Positions 10,193 to 20,687 of a stretch of DNA of 64,000 nt are shown here, piece after piece. Made by a program: the position numbers and the translations under genes. The notes under the pieces are model-generated. The model had not been told where the DNA came from. It worked only from the letters and a program-made list of their open reading frames with translations, and made no database searches. Source of the DNA: Ostrinia nubilalis (taxonomy: Eukaryota > Arthropoda > Insecta > Lepidoptera > Crambidae). The stretch spans positions 6,811,001-6,875,000 of the forward strand of contig NC_087110.1 in the NCBI RefSeq assembly GCF_963855985.1, read 5' to 3'. Positions within the stretch are counted from its first letter, which is position 1. The number at the start of each line of letters is the position of its first letter.

Positions 10193-11185
10193 GTGTTCCT
10201 TAGCGGTTGGTTCAGAGTCTCGATTGCCAGCCTTCCTAGGCGACATACAATAATAAGACAAATCTGTCACGAAAGTTACTTTTACTTCTATTTTACTATG
10301 CCCCAGGTAAGGAAAGTAAATTCTTTGGCAAGCGCCCGTGAAACCTTAGCAAGAAATAGTTTTTGCGCCAAGTAATTAATCATCTTGACAATTTTTATGG
10401 GGCCATTTAGCAATTAGTCTGCGTCTACCTTGTTTTTACTTACCTTCATAACGTGAACCCATTCAAAATTACTTGTCCAGAATGTGATTAAGTACTTATT
10501 TATGTTAGTAATTGGGTGTTTTTGTTTTTGCTTTTTTTTGTCAAGACAAAATAAATGAATGTGAATGTCTTTAACTCCTTAAAATTTAAATTCATTTGTA
10601 AAGTCGAGTTTCCGTTTAACAATACTCAATATTTTTTTATTAATTCACATAAGTGGGAACAAATAAAAAGTTACACCTAGGATGAATCCTGGATTACATT
10701 TCCATACTAAATGACAATTTAAGCCATAGTTCAACTAGTAAGTCGAAAGAGTCTCATTTTCCAAATACGTCACCGATTCATAATGTACGAGTAGATCCGA
10801 ATTCATTTTGTGAAAAAAATAGAATAAAAGTCTTGCGCCTTTTTAACTGACGTCAAAAAAAGGAGAAGGTTCTTTAAGTTTTATGAGTCTTAATTTGCTG
10901 TACAGCAAAAACAAAACTACAGGCAACTTCATTAATGTTTAAAAAATCACTAACAAACTTATAATGCTATGAGTCGTTCAAACTCAGCAATGCGCTAACT
11001 TCGGTAAGTGGGCGAGATTGTTAGCTAGATAGTTGAATTAATTTCAAAGCAACTTCTGGATAAAGGGGTTTGCCAGTTTTCACACCTGCCGCCTGGAATT
11101 ACTGTGACAGTTTTGGCGCTAATGTTCGGTGTGATTAGAGTTACAATTTATGGACAGACGGAGAATCAAGCTAAATATAGAAGTA
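10193..11185. other. Mostly unrecognised AT-rich sequence
   Basis: No gene seen. A short stretch at 10848-10885 (GACGTCAAAAAAAGGAGAAGG) resembles the AAGTCGG...GAGGAGG repeat that hosts the LINE. Confidence 0.45.
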
Positions 11186-11409
11186 CTAGCTTTTGCCCGC
11201 GGCTTCGCCCGCGTGAAATTTTGTCTGTCACAGAAAAACATTATCGCGCGCGTCCCTGTTTCAAAAACCGGGATATAAACTATCCTATGTCCTTTCCCGG
11301 AACTCAAACTATCTCTATGCCAAATTTCATCAAAATCGGTTTAGTGGTTTAGGCGTGAAAGTGAGACAGACAGACAGAGTTACTTTCGCAATTATAATAT
11401 TAGTATAGA
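11186..11409 (-). mobile_element. Short non-autonomous Helitron, copy
   Basis: On the minus strand it starts TCTATACTAATATTATAA and ends with the hairpin region ACGCGGGCGAAGCCGCGGGC followed by AAAAGCTAG. It is flanked by A and T as expected for Helitron insertion between A and T. It contains the GTCTGTCTGTCTCAC segment. It has no Rep/helicase coding region. Confidence 0.75.
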
Positions 11410-11730
11410 TTTTGTGCGGTGTAATAAGTGTTATTTTGCAACAAAAAAATGTATATGTGCTGTCGTACGTATGTGCAAGTTGTACAGAAGACTGAACTGG
11501 AACTTATTTTAGACTAAATATTATTAAGGAGTAAAAATTAAACATCTCATAAATGAAATAGTGTAGCTTTAGGTACCTATAGAAATCGTTTCAGAAAAAC
11601 ACATCACATTCTCCTATGGGATGACTTTTACCTTAAAAGATAAAAATTATAGTCATATTATGAACTTACTCTTCTTTAAAATCTTATCTATTCTTCTTCC
11701 CATTGGAAAAACTGTACGAATTTCAATGTG

Positions 11731-11996
11731 ATCATCATCAGCAGGTAATTTTATGCCCGTATTCACAAACGATGTTTGCTTGTGAAGCAGCAAACCGAAC
11801 GCACAGCGTTAAATAAAGCTCTATGATTGGTTCGTGTGTCACCCTGTGCGTCTACGCGCACTGTGAGACCTCATAGTAATGTTTGTGAATACAGGCGTTA
11901 GTCTCTTCTGCAGGAGCATGATTTTCTCTAATTTACCAGAGGCAAATGGAGGTCTTGTCCTTCACTCCTACGCTGGCCAGACGGGTTGGGGCGCGC
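11731..11996. repeat. CATCAT-tailed repeat (RTE-like), interrupted by MITE Y
   Basis: ATCATCATCAGCAGG, then after the MITE CAGGAGCATGATTTTCTC and CCAGAGGCAAATGGAGG. It is similar to 22489-22615 (GGAGGCTGATCTTC, CAAAGGCAAATGGAGG). Confidence 0.5.
11754..11898. mobile_element. MITE family Y, copy inside another repeat
   Basis: GCCCGTATTCACAAACGATG at the left, AATGTTTGTGAATACAGGCG at the right. It sits within a CATCAT-tailed repeat whose parts (11731-11753 and 11899-11996) match 22489-22615. Confidence 0.7.
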
Positions 11997-12479
11997 TGAT
12001 GTTCGCATAAAATATTTTCAACTTACTATCATAATAAATTATTATAATCTCATCCGTAGTGTAGGTAATAAATTTACTAATACACATAATAAAATAAGGT
12101 ACACGGATATAAATTAAAGTAAAATATACTAAGTTTCGTCTAATTAGAAGTTGAAACTTCAGAACAGCTGTTATTTTAAAACAATAAGTCGGTTCGGCGG
12201 GATACATCCCGCGGTCCCCAAAGGTACTCTAGGGTTAAAGGAATACTGAAAGTTGGAGCTGTGTTAATTAATACAAACATACGTTCTTAATTTATTTAGC
12301 TTGGTAGTTACAGTAAGTGTTTTTTCAGGTATTTAAACAAATTGGTAGGTAGGTAGAAAGCTTTTGGGAAAAATATTAATATTTTGTCAAATTAAAGTCC
12401 TGAAGGTAGAAAAGCTGACCCAAAACCTTTGATATGATTTTTTATATCTCTGATTATTTTAAGAATTATACCTACAGTT

Positions 12480-12610
12480 TTGCACGTGACTTCGCCCGCG
12501 TGAAATTCAGTTGGTCTAGAGCCTATATATGCTATTCTGATTTCTGAACTAGTATAAGTAAACGATAATTTTCATTAAGCCTTTCAGTAGTTTTAATCTG
12601 AAATAGTAAA
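12480..12610 (-). repeat. Degenerate Helitron end
   Basis: CGTGACTTCGCCCGCGTGAAAT keeps the terminal hairpin region of the Helitron family; the rest has decayed. Confidence 0.4.
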
Positions 12611-12702
12611 AAAATATATTTTATAAAAAAAAACATCGCGTCGAACCTTTTCTTCTTTTGCAGGTTCCATTTCTACAACAAAATTACGTTAAAAGCGACA
12701 AG

Positions 12703-12914
12703 CAGGCCTGGCAGACTTCGTACCGCCCAGTCCATTAATGCGTGACATAAGGTGTGAATTACTGAAAATGGCGGAGTACAAAAAATCGTCTATATAAGCC
12801 CGGCTATTGTAAGATTTCTATTCTACTGGTCAAAGAATTTTCGTAAATCGTTTAGTAGTTTCGGAGCCTATTCAATTCAAACAAACAAATCTTCCCTGAA
12901 TAATATTAGTGTAG
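12703..12914 (+). repeat. Dispersed repeat (GACTTCGTACCGCC...CAAACAAACAAATCTT)
   Basis: Shares the CTTCGTACC head and the CAAACAAACAAATCTT tail with 3825-3925. A related head lies at 56849 (GTACTTCGTACCGC). The class is not identified. Confidence 0.45.
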
Positions 12915-13016
12915 AAAACGTATTCTTGAAACAAAAACCCAATTGCGTAAAAAATCGGTCAAGCCGTTTAGGCTGTAGGCCGTGCCAAAGAAATATACAT
13001 ACATACATAAAAAAGA

Positions 13017-13122
13017 CGCACCTGTAACGACCCTGGGTCTGCGGGTGTCTATGGGCGACGGTAATCACTTACCATCAGGTGATCCGTCTGCTCGTTTGCC
13101 TCCTGTCACAAAAAAAAAACAC
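13017..13122 (+). repeat. LINE/SINE 3' end (CTGCGGGTGTCTATGGGCG)
   Basis: GTCTGCGGGTGTCTATGGGC, TAATCACTTACCATCAGGTG and CTGCTCGTTTGCCTCCTG, ending in an A-run. A second copy at 42432-42652 is interrupted by a MITE. Confidence 0.65.
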
Positions 13123-13634
13123 ATAGTATGGTAGTATCACAGTAGTATTGATGTTACTTGCCACTTTGGCACACGTCAAAGTGACACGGACTTAACACAA
13201 TGTGGGTTTACGGCACAAGTTAGACGTAATTAAGTCCAAAGCGACATCAATAATGACGTCCCGGGAACAACACAAACTACCCCACTTGTTCAAGTGTACA
13301 CCACATAGGGGCGAACTTGCCCCATATTTAATTTGGAGCGGTAGCTTGAGACTAGTTACTGTTCCAAACGTTGTTGAGAGGCGTTTTGACGACTGCTGAG
13401 ACTTGTGTACATGCTGGTATTAATTTTGATGAAAGTTTAATGCTTAGTTATAGTAAGTGAATTTCTTTTATTACATTTACGTATAAATTTAATGGAACTG
13501 GACCCGGTTGTATCTACGGAAGATAAAGTTAATTTTCGAATGGACTTCGACATCACGTTTCGACAAACGTGGTGTAGGACTTCCTGCTCGATGGACCGAC
13601 CGAATTGAGAACCTCCTCCTTTTGTTGAAGTCGG

Positions 13635-13998
13635 TTAAAAATCATTTTCCTTTTCAACTCGGATACGATCACTGCTAGACAAAGGCCTACCCCAATAATT
13701 TTCACAACGACCATTGCAGAGTCCAGGATTATGTACTAGCTACTTCATAATTTGCAAAAAATATTTAGCACAGCCAATCTGGAAAATATTGAGGAAGAAC
13801 TATGTTCAGCTGTAGACATCCTGTGGCTGAGATGATGATGATGATGACGGTAATAATTCAATAATCGACCAATGTGCTGATCGACCAACGCATCATAATT
13901 ATCATCATTTCAACCATAAGAGGTCCACTGCTAAACGTAGGCCTTCCCCAATGATTTCCATAATGACCGATAGCATCCAGCATCCAGCGCCTTCGACT
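13635..13998. repeat. Cluster of RTE LINE fragments in both orientations
   Basis: 13658-13716 (CACTGCTAGACAAAGGCC), 13790-13848 (CTATGTTCAGCTGTAGACAT with an ATGATG tail) and 13891-13998 (CATTTCAACCATAAGAGGTC, CATCCAGCGCCTTCGAC). The AAGTCGGTT repeat precedes at 13605-13640. Confidence 0.6.
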
Positions 13999-14428
13999 AC
14001 ATAAATAATACATAGACCAATTTCCTTCCAAAACTGCAGCTGATACTGAAATAGTTGTGCACAAAAAATAAATTAGCAAACTCCAAGCTGTAGCAAATTT
14101 GGAATTAGCTACACAGTGCAACTCGTGCAGTAAATCAAAACATAGTTCAAGCGATTCTAGTAGTTGGGAACGCCACATTCTGTATCTATGTTGAATAAAT
14201 CCCATGAAGTTAGTTGGAAGTCTCGCTCGTGCTCGGATGGTTACGGCTTAAATTTTAGTTTAGAAGAAATATTTGAGTTATGAGGAAAGTCTGAAGGCCA
14301 AGATTTAGAACATTAACAAAAGTACTTCCTAAGGCCAAGATTTAGATGTTTATAAATAGATGTTATCACATTTTATACGATTGTATGCCATAATATCCTC
14401 AATTTAGCTCTAGTAAATTAGACAGTCG

Positions 14429-14561
14429 TAGGACGTCCACCTACAAGGTGTAGCGGGAAGGCGCTGGATGCAGGCGCCACCAACAGTCATCGTGGAAATC
14501 ATTGGGGGAGGCCTATATTCAGCAGTGGACGTCCTATGGCTGAAATGATGATGATGATGAA
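14429..14561 (+). repeat. RTE LINE 3' end with ATGATG tail
   Basis: GTAGGACGTCCACCTACAAGG, GGAAGGCGCTGGATGCAGG, CATTGGGGGAGGCCTATATTC and GGCTGAAATGATGATGATG. Confidence 0.8.
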
Positions 14562-14811
14562 ATTAGAGAGTCACGCTTCAACAGTAGAAACTTAATGACT
14601 TGAAGATCATGCATGATGATGCAAAGCAATATTTGCGTCTAACATTGATGACGATAACATTGATTTCAAAGTCTGTTGGACTGTAAAAAAATAATGTCAT
14701 TTTTTGAAATTTTATGTAGCGCCATCTACCTAGTCCCAAACTTAGCTAAATATCTATTAAAAGATAAAAGCGGGAGCCCTTATCAGAAACAAAAATGCTT
14801 TGAATTATTTT

Positions 14812-14922
14812 AGGCTGGGTTGCACCATCTTACTTTAACATTGACAAACGTCAAAAATCTGTCAAATTCCATACAAAAAACACCGGTTAACGTTATAGTT
14901 AGGTTGTACAACTTAGCCTTAA
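14812..14922. mobile_element. MITE family Z (GGCTGGGTTGCACCATC)
   Basis: TAGGCTGGGTTGCACCATC at the left and GGTTGTACAACTTAGCCTTA at the right are inverted. The centre carries CAAACGTCAAAAATCTGTC and CACCGGTTAACG. Two tandem copies lie at 43043-43279. Confidence 0.75.
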
Positions 14923-16147
14923 ATAAGCAACAATATTAACTTCAATGCAACCCATTTCGCAGCATACATCAAAATGTACAAGCATAAACCAGTATTTTCT
15001 AAATTACAAGCTCAAAACGGTAGAAACGGAACAATGCTGGCCCGCCGTCACTTTCTAACACAAAACGTCCGGCGTGATTAGTGCCCGCCGGCTTAAGCAA
15101 ACGCCGGACGGTAACGGCACAGTGCAACTGCGAAATTGCTAACAACAGCGCCACAGTGTAAAATGAACAGTGGTACCGTTACACGTTAATTGATTGTTTA
15201 AAAAAGATACTTGTAAGATTTTGATCTTTCGCGTTTCATTTTAATTAAAATAGAAAGATACGGGTCTTAACGTGACATTTATGAACGAGTTACATTATGT
15301 AGTCACGGCTTGACGTTTCGGCTGCAATGCTGCAGCCGTGATCACAAGCAAATCTGCTTTGCCAATCGGCAGCAGCACGTTACTTTTCACGTCATTTCAT
15401 CGTCACTTCCAGTGTACCTACACACCAAAGAGTACGTTCTTCTGCTTTTTAATTTCATTTATTATATTTATTCTCCGGAGTTAAAATCATCAAATAGAAC
15501 CTCAAGGAGATTACTAGCCAGTTATTTACTTCAAAGACTCTTTTAGATTTTTTGGCGACAAAAATATTTACTCACAAAGCAAATATTGTAAGATCTTTAA
15601 ATATCCCATATTATTTTGGTAACAGACAAGTTTGTGAGCGGATTTTTATCCTTAAAAAAACTAAAAATCTTATAGCTTATATACTGGATCTATTTACACT
15701 GTGCCAGTATTGGGTAGGTGGAGCCTTTACACGATCGAGTATCGAAATGCGGTTCGTTATGATACAACCAACTTTGTGTACAAAACAAATTTTGTGGAAC
15801 TTGCCTTTCTGCTAGTTTGTGCGGCTCGCAGTGTTGGGTATGAGCGTTTTGGTTTTCAATTAGGTATTTTGTGCTACACTTGAAGATTTTACTAGAAAAA
15901 AATTGCTTGAATCTGTAAGCGTACCCTGAACTGACTGGCCTGCGATTCATTTGCGAACTTTTAATTAACATTACCAAAATTGGGAAAGAGAACTACTTTA
16001 TTTACATATCGCTCCCTGATTATTACCACTCTACTTACTTGTGATTAGAGATTGCGAGTAGGTTAATGTTTTGTAATATTCATTGAATATTTTAATAGAC
16101 CAACTTAAAATAGCACGATGACTATTCTTTGTTAGATAATAGATAGT
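14923..16147. other. No gene recognised
   Basis: Several open frames of 60-95 codons overlap on both strands around 15310-15977, but none shows a domain, signal or splice context. CpG-richer sequence lies near 15050-15150. Confidence 0.45.
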
Positions 16148-16328
16148 CTTCTGGAATAGAGGCCGCGTACCGGAAAACGCAGCGTGAGACGTCCACCTAC
16201 AAGGTAGACCGACGACATCGTAAAGGTAGCAGGGAAGCGCTGGACGCAGGCCGCTGCCAATCGATCAACATGGAAAGCATTGGTCAGCAGTGGACGTCCT
16301 ATGGCTGAAATGATGATGATGATGATGA
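16148..16328 (+). repeat. RTE LINE 3' end with ATGATG tail
   Basis: GGCCGCGTACCGGAAAACGC (3' end of the RTE ORF), CCACCTACAAGGTAGACCG, GCGCTGGACGCAGGCCGC and TGGCTGAAATGATGATGATG. It is deleted around CATTGG/TCAGCAG. Confidence 0.8.
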
Positions 16329-16495
16329 GATAGTCTTCTATTTTTTTTGTATCTTTCAATTAGTTTAAGAAATTATATAAGTATGATATTATTATACTGG
16401 TATATTTTTTCTTATTTATTCGATACCTACCTACCTAGTTAAATTTTAAAAGACCTGAAAAATCGGAAGCGCTTTTGACTCAGAGTTAGCATTAC

Positions 16496-17024
16496 CAGGC
16501 CTGTTCATCTCCGCGAGTTTACATAGAAAACAAAACACGCACGATGCCCCACCTACAGGATACTATTCGACAAGGCCTCACAATATACGAGCGAACATTG
16601 ACTCACCCACGCGTATTCTTGTGTATGATGGAAGAAAATAAAGAAAATGGTGTACTAAATACTCTGCAGTATTTAACTGCCTAAATAATAATAAAAACAC
16701 AGAATGTACTTTTCTAAGTTGCCTCAAGACACTGAGAGGTAAATAAGTAGTTAATATTATTCATGATAATTCATGCTAAATCATGTATTTCCTCCGCCAT
16801 TTTCCGCAGTTTGGCACCTCACGTCATATCATTTTACCGAAGTCAGCCCTATAGCTTCGGCGCAGTGCCGATCACTGACGTTTGTCAACAAAATGGTGCT
16901 TGACTCTTGAGACAGGCTAAATTACACCATAATAATATTGTTAATGACATTGAGCATACATTTTTTTAAATACCTTCGCGAAGTAAGTAAAACTTCTGTA
17001 CGTAGTACTTATTATTATTCTGTG
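16496..17024 (+). mobile_element. THAP-exon DNA element, copy 1 (529 bp, internally deleted)
   Basis: Starts CAGGCCTGTTCATCTCCGCG and ends TACTTATTATTATTCTGTG. It is flanked by the perfect 7-bp direct repeat GCATTAC (16489-16495 and 17025-17031). It contains a GC-richer leader, a THAP exon (16628-16738) and the start of an intron (GTAAATAAG) that runs into a segment shared with copy 3 (CCGCCATTTTCCGCAGTTTG...). The 3' 180 bp match the 3' end of copy 3 closely. Compared with copy 3 the interior is missing between the CCGAAG and GTCAGCCCTAT blocks. The ends share only CA...TG. Confidence 0.82.
16628..16738 (+). pseudogene. Decayed THAP-domain exon of copy 1
   Basis: Aligns with the open exon at 58195-58307. 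The frame giving YSAVFNCLNNNKNTECTF is readable, but the first cysteine is Ser, the start region is out of frame, and one T is missing before the KLPQDTER segment. It ends at AG/GTAAATAAG, the same donor as in copy 3. THAP domains are C2CH zinc-coordinating DNA-binding folds; only the first half would be encoded by this exon. Confidence 0.75.
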
Positions 17025-17397
17025 GCATTACTTACTCGTGCACCTCATAGACTGTATTTCCTTTTGTTGAGCCCTATCATCCCTTTGTTATAAGGTAACT
17101 TTTACAACAAACTTATACAATCCTGTGAACACTGTACAACTAACTGTATGCATTGAATATTGTTGAGAATTTGAGCTCTATCATCTTTGTTATAAGGTAA
17201 CTTTTACAGCAAACTTATACAATGTGTAGACTGTGCGACCCAACTCCCTCGATAATTCCCTCACTTCGGCACCTAGGCGAATATCTTGTACCAGTAATTG
17301 AATTAGTGGGAAATTCGCAGAGCCAATACGAAACGGCTTAGGTACAGTCTATAGTATTTACATGAATCTATACTTACTAATATTATAAAGTTAAACT

Positions 17398-17633
17398 AAA
17401 ACCAACTAAAGTCGCTGACATAGCCCGACGGATTAGCAAGCTGAAGTGGTAATGGGCAGGGCACATAGTACGCAGAACTGACGGCCGATGGGGCAGTAAG
17501 GTTCTGGAGTGGAGGCCGCGTATCGGAAAACGCAGCGTGGGACGTTCACCAACAAAGTGGACCGATGACGTCATCATAAAGGTAGCAGGAAGGCGCTGGA
17601 CGCAGGCCGCTACCAACCGTGCTATGTGGAAGT
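17398..17633 (+). pseudogene. RTE LINE ORF C-terminus, disrupted
   Basis: Reads PTKVADIARRISKLKW, a stop, then WAGHIVRRTDGRWGSKVLEW and RPRIGKRSVGRSPTKWTDD, then VAGRRWTQAA. This is the end of the endonuclease-reverse transcriptase of RTE elements. One glutamine codon has become TAA and there is a small slip near TDDV. It is truncated on both sides. Confidence 0.78.
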
Positions 17634-18231
17634 CGCCAAAATTCACCACTTCAGCTTGCTAATCCATCCCATCCCATCCAGAACGAGCCCTGACTCTAAT
17701 TATTAATATCCCAATAATATTTTTGGTTCAAAGTTTACTTATCAATCCATTTATGATGGTCAAAAGGCAATAAAATAAAAAGGTACTATTTTTATTTTAT
17801 TTTAGTATAGATACAATCTCCAGCCCAATATCATTATAAATTATCACCTTTTACAACAAAGCACAGTAGATATTCGTATCACCTAAATTGCCAAGCTATT
17901 TTAGGTTCAAACTGCTTGAAAATACCGTGTATTTTTGTACGAGACTGTACCGACGTCCTACACAACCTTATACGATTATGTTAATGGATACCCTTATTCT
18001 TATAAAGGCATTATTAAAACTGATTTCCCTTTGTCTGGAATACTGTTAACTAGTATGTAGAAGAAAATGTTTAGATTGATTCTGTTCTGTTTGTATAGAA
18101 ACTATTTTTCTCAGGATATTGGGTAGAGCGAGAACATCAATAGCCTGTCTAAATAGATATTTGACGTTATTCAATATTTTCACATCTTCGGTTTACGAGT
18201 AATCTAGCTTTATGCCCGTGGATTTCTTCAT

Positions 18232-18752
18232 AAGGCTTGTTCACACGGAGACATCCCGTTTTTTGCAGGAACTGTTTTTTGTAGGATTTCGTTTAGTAGT
18301 GTCGTTCGTTCATTCGTTTCAGCCAAATGACGTCCACTGCTGGACAAAGGCCTCCTTCAAGGATTTCCACAGAGACCGGCCCTGCGCCGTCTGCATGCAG
18401 GTACCTCCCGCGACCTTCACCAGATCGTCGGTCAACCTAGCCATACTACCAGTTTTCCGGCTCGTGGTCGCCACTCGAGAACTTTTCTGCCCCAGCGTCT
18501 ATCAGCTCTGCGAGCTATGTGCCCCGCCCACTGCCACTTGATTTTAGCGATATTGCGGGCTATGTCACTCACTTTGGTTCTCCTGTGGATCTCCTCATTT
18601 CTGATTCCATCACGTAGGCAAACTCCGAGCATAGCCCGCTCCATCGCCCTTTGGTTGACCTTGAGCCTTCTTATTAGGCCCATAGTAAGCGACCACGTCT
18701 CAAATCCCGTTTGCAGTTGGAATTACATCCCGCAAAACTGGATTGAGAACGA
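18232..18752. mobile_element. MITE of the CCCGTTTGCAG family, split by an RTE end
   Basis: Left part CTTGTTCACACGGAGACATC and TTTTGCAGGAACTG. Right part CAAATCCCGTTTGCAGTTGG and CCCGCAAAACTGGATTGAG. The RTE end at about 18300-18695 lies between them. Confidence 0.65.
18300..18695 (-). pseudogene. RTE LINE 3' end with ORF C-terminus
   Basis: The minus strand from about 18683 reads MGLIRRLKVNQRAMERAML, RNEEIHRRTKVSDIARNI, KIKWQWAGHIARRADRRW and KVLEWRPRAGK, the C-terminal region of RTE polymerase proteins. The frame is lost before the usual ending. The 3' UTR (GACGTCCACTGCTGGACAAA) and a (GTTC)n tail follow at 18300-18345. This is the longest RTE copy in the window. Confidence 0.82.
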
Positions 18753-19110
18753 ACACTTAAGGGGTGAATTTTAGTGAAAACACTATTAATTATACAAAGC
18801 AATGAATTTGGCATAATACTAAGGAATGAAGTCAAAAACGTACCTTGTGATAAAATAAACCAAAACAGTAAAGTAAGGAAGACACTAAATAAAGTAGAAT
18901 ACGTGTTAAATGCGACTCGACGATAAAAAACACCTTAACAGTACGAAAAATAAGCCTAAAGTGAAAACGAGAACGTTCACAGATTACGAGTGTTCGTGAA
19001 GAGATGGGATAATGTAGTCATTTTATCGATACTGGCATTGTATTGATGTTTTGATTGTACGAAAAAAATTTTATATTTCGTACTATTTCAAACAAAACAG
19101 CTTGGTATTC

Positions 19111-19534
19111 TGTGTGCTTACGATGAGTTTACGTTAGGTGTGCTCGCTAGCGACTGCGTAAAAAAATGACATTTTTAAATGTATGACATACTAGCTTTCC
19201 GCCCGCAGCTTCGCCCGCGTGGAATTTTGTCTTTCACAGAAAAACTTTATGACGCGCGTTCCTGTCTCAAAAACCGGGATAAAAACTATCCTATGTCCTT
19301 TCCCGGGACTCAAACTATCTCTATGCCAAATTTCATCAAAATCGGTTCAATGGTTTTGGCGTGAAAGAGAGACAGACAGACAGACAGAGTTACTTTCGCA
19401 TTTATAATATTAGTAGGTATAGATTGTGCAGCGCCCCTAGCGGCTACTTTCAAGAAATAATGTCTTCATAGATTTTTTTAAGGTACTCGCTAGCGAGCAC
19501 ACGTAACGTAGACTCATGGTACCTAAGCACACTT
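19111..19534. mobile_element. MITE family W (GTGTGCTTAC...ATGAGTTTACG), split by a Helitron
   Basis: Left end GTGTGCTTACGATGAGTTTA and GGTGTGCTCGCTAGCGACTG. Right end CGCTAGCGAGCACACGTAAC, CTCATGGT, AAGCACACTT. The body GCGCCCCTAGCGGCTACTTT matches the uninterrupted copy at 1872-2038. Other copies: 2062-2172, 26242-26355 and 46362-46522. Confidence 0.8.
19191..19423 (-). mobile_element. Short non-autonomous Helitron nested in MITE W
   Basis: On the minus strand it starts TCTATACCTACTAATATTAT and ends in the hairpin region followed by GGAAAGCTAG. Removing it restores GTATGACATATTGTGCAGCG, which is exactly what the intact MITE has at 1934-1953. It sits between A and T without a duplication. 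Similar to 11186-11409 and 45588-45804. Confidence 0.85.
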
Positions 19535-19658
19535 AACGGTATGTGCTTTCAATTCGAATGATATTTTTTTTAAAGCAGAAATCTATACCTACAATCAAGA
19601 AGGCCTATTCATTGTGACCATTGTAGTTATTAGTTTAGTGTGGCCTAGCGCAATTGAT

Positions 19659-19736
19659 CAACTTGAAAATTATTGGGCGAGGCCTATGTTCAACAGTGGA
19701 CGTCCTATGGTGAAATGATGATGATGATGATGATGA
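19659..19736 (+). repeat. RTE LINE 3' end with ATGATG tail
   Basis: ATTGGGCGAGGCCTATGTTC, CAACAGTGGACGTCCTATGG and (ATG)n. Confidence 0.75.
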
Positions 19737-19841
19737 CCTACTTGTTTGAATGTAGCATCATCAGTCCCTACATAGAATCCATCCCTTTGAATATAGCAAG
19801 ATCTCTTCATTTACTTCACACTTCTCAAAGAATTAGCTTTC

Positions 19842-20123
19842 ACGCCCGTATTCACAAACGATGCTTGCTTAAGTGAAGCAGCAAATCGAATGCACAGCGA
19901 ATAAAACTCATAAAAAAACTCATAAAAGTCATTTATTTCTGCAAATAGGCTTTAAAAAGCACTTTTACACGTCCCAGTAATAACCCTACCACTGCTTCGG
20001 GACAATAAATGGGCCAGTGCTGAGAAGAAGCAGCGAAAGAAATAGAGCTCTGTGATTGGTTCGTATGTCACCCTGTGAGTCCACGCGCACTGTGAGACCT
20101 CACAAGTAAGTGAATACGGGCGT
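19842..20123. mobile_element. MITE family Y, interrupted by a LINE 3' UTR fragment
   Basis: Ends GCCCGTATTCACAAACGATG and GTGAATACGGGCG. The insert at about 19902-20042 contains GGGCCAGTGCTGAGAAGAAG, related to the LINE 3' UTR fragments at 52550 and 54840. Confidence 0.7.
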
Positions 20124-20394
20124 CAGAGTCCTGCAAAATGTTTACAGAACGACATTAATACAGCCTACAATCCAGCTCGGTCCTTTTGTTTTTCCTTGTA
20201 ACACAATATCCCGTATTGTCCCCTTGTGGATGCGATGGATCGGGTACAGTTCGCGGGAAAATTCACATTTTATAGCTCTACACTTATTGATAAGGGTTGT
20301 AAAATGGATACGGGGTGAAATGGAAGATTTTGAAAGAAAATTTAAAATGTATCAGTCAGATTTTTTTATCAATAGATCTTTGATTTAATCTCAT

Positions 20395-20687
20395 TATAAA
20401 AGGTGGAAACGATAAGGGATCTCACTCGATAAATTTTATAAAATCCGATTTGTATGAAAATTTAAATAATTAAAATGAAGATATTTTCTGACTTCACCAT
20501 ACCATTTATATGACCATGTTAACATGGGCTAGTGTCGGCTCATATACCCATTTACCTAACACCCTGTGTAAGAAATCGAAAAACTGGTTACTGATCCTGA
20601 AAGTGATTCATGAGCTTAACCAAACGGTATAGGTTACAGAATTAATGGATATATCCATATTAGGTAAATGTTTCCAGCTTCCATATA
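20395..20687. repeat. Fragment related to the CAGGGTGGAAAC foldback
   Basis: AAAGGTGGAAACGATAAGGG with ATCTCACTCGAT, then AAAAACTGGTTACTGATCCTG and TTTCCAGCTTCCAT, all shared with 55931-56100. An unrelated stretch (about 20430-20565) separates the two parts. Confidence 0.6.

Noticed and set aside
13858..14205. 115-codon minus-strand frame
   Set aside because: It starts in non-coding DNA and its last third is an RTE 3' end read antisense, including ATGATG repeats.
15690..15977. 95-codon minus-strand frame overlapping plus-strand frames
   Set aside because: Overlapping frames on both strands in AT-rich DNA, with no splice context or motif.
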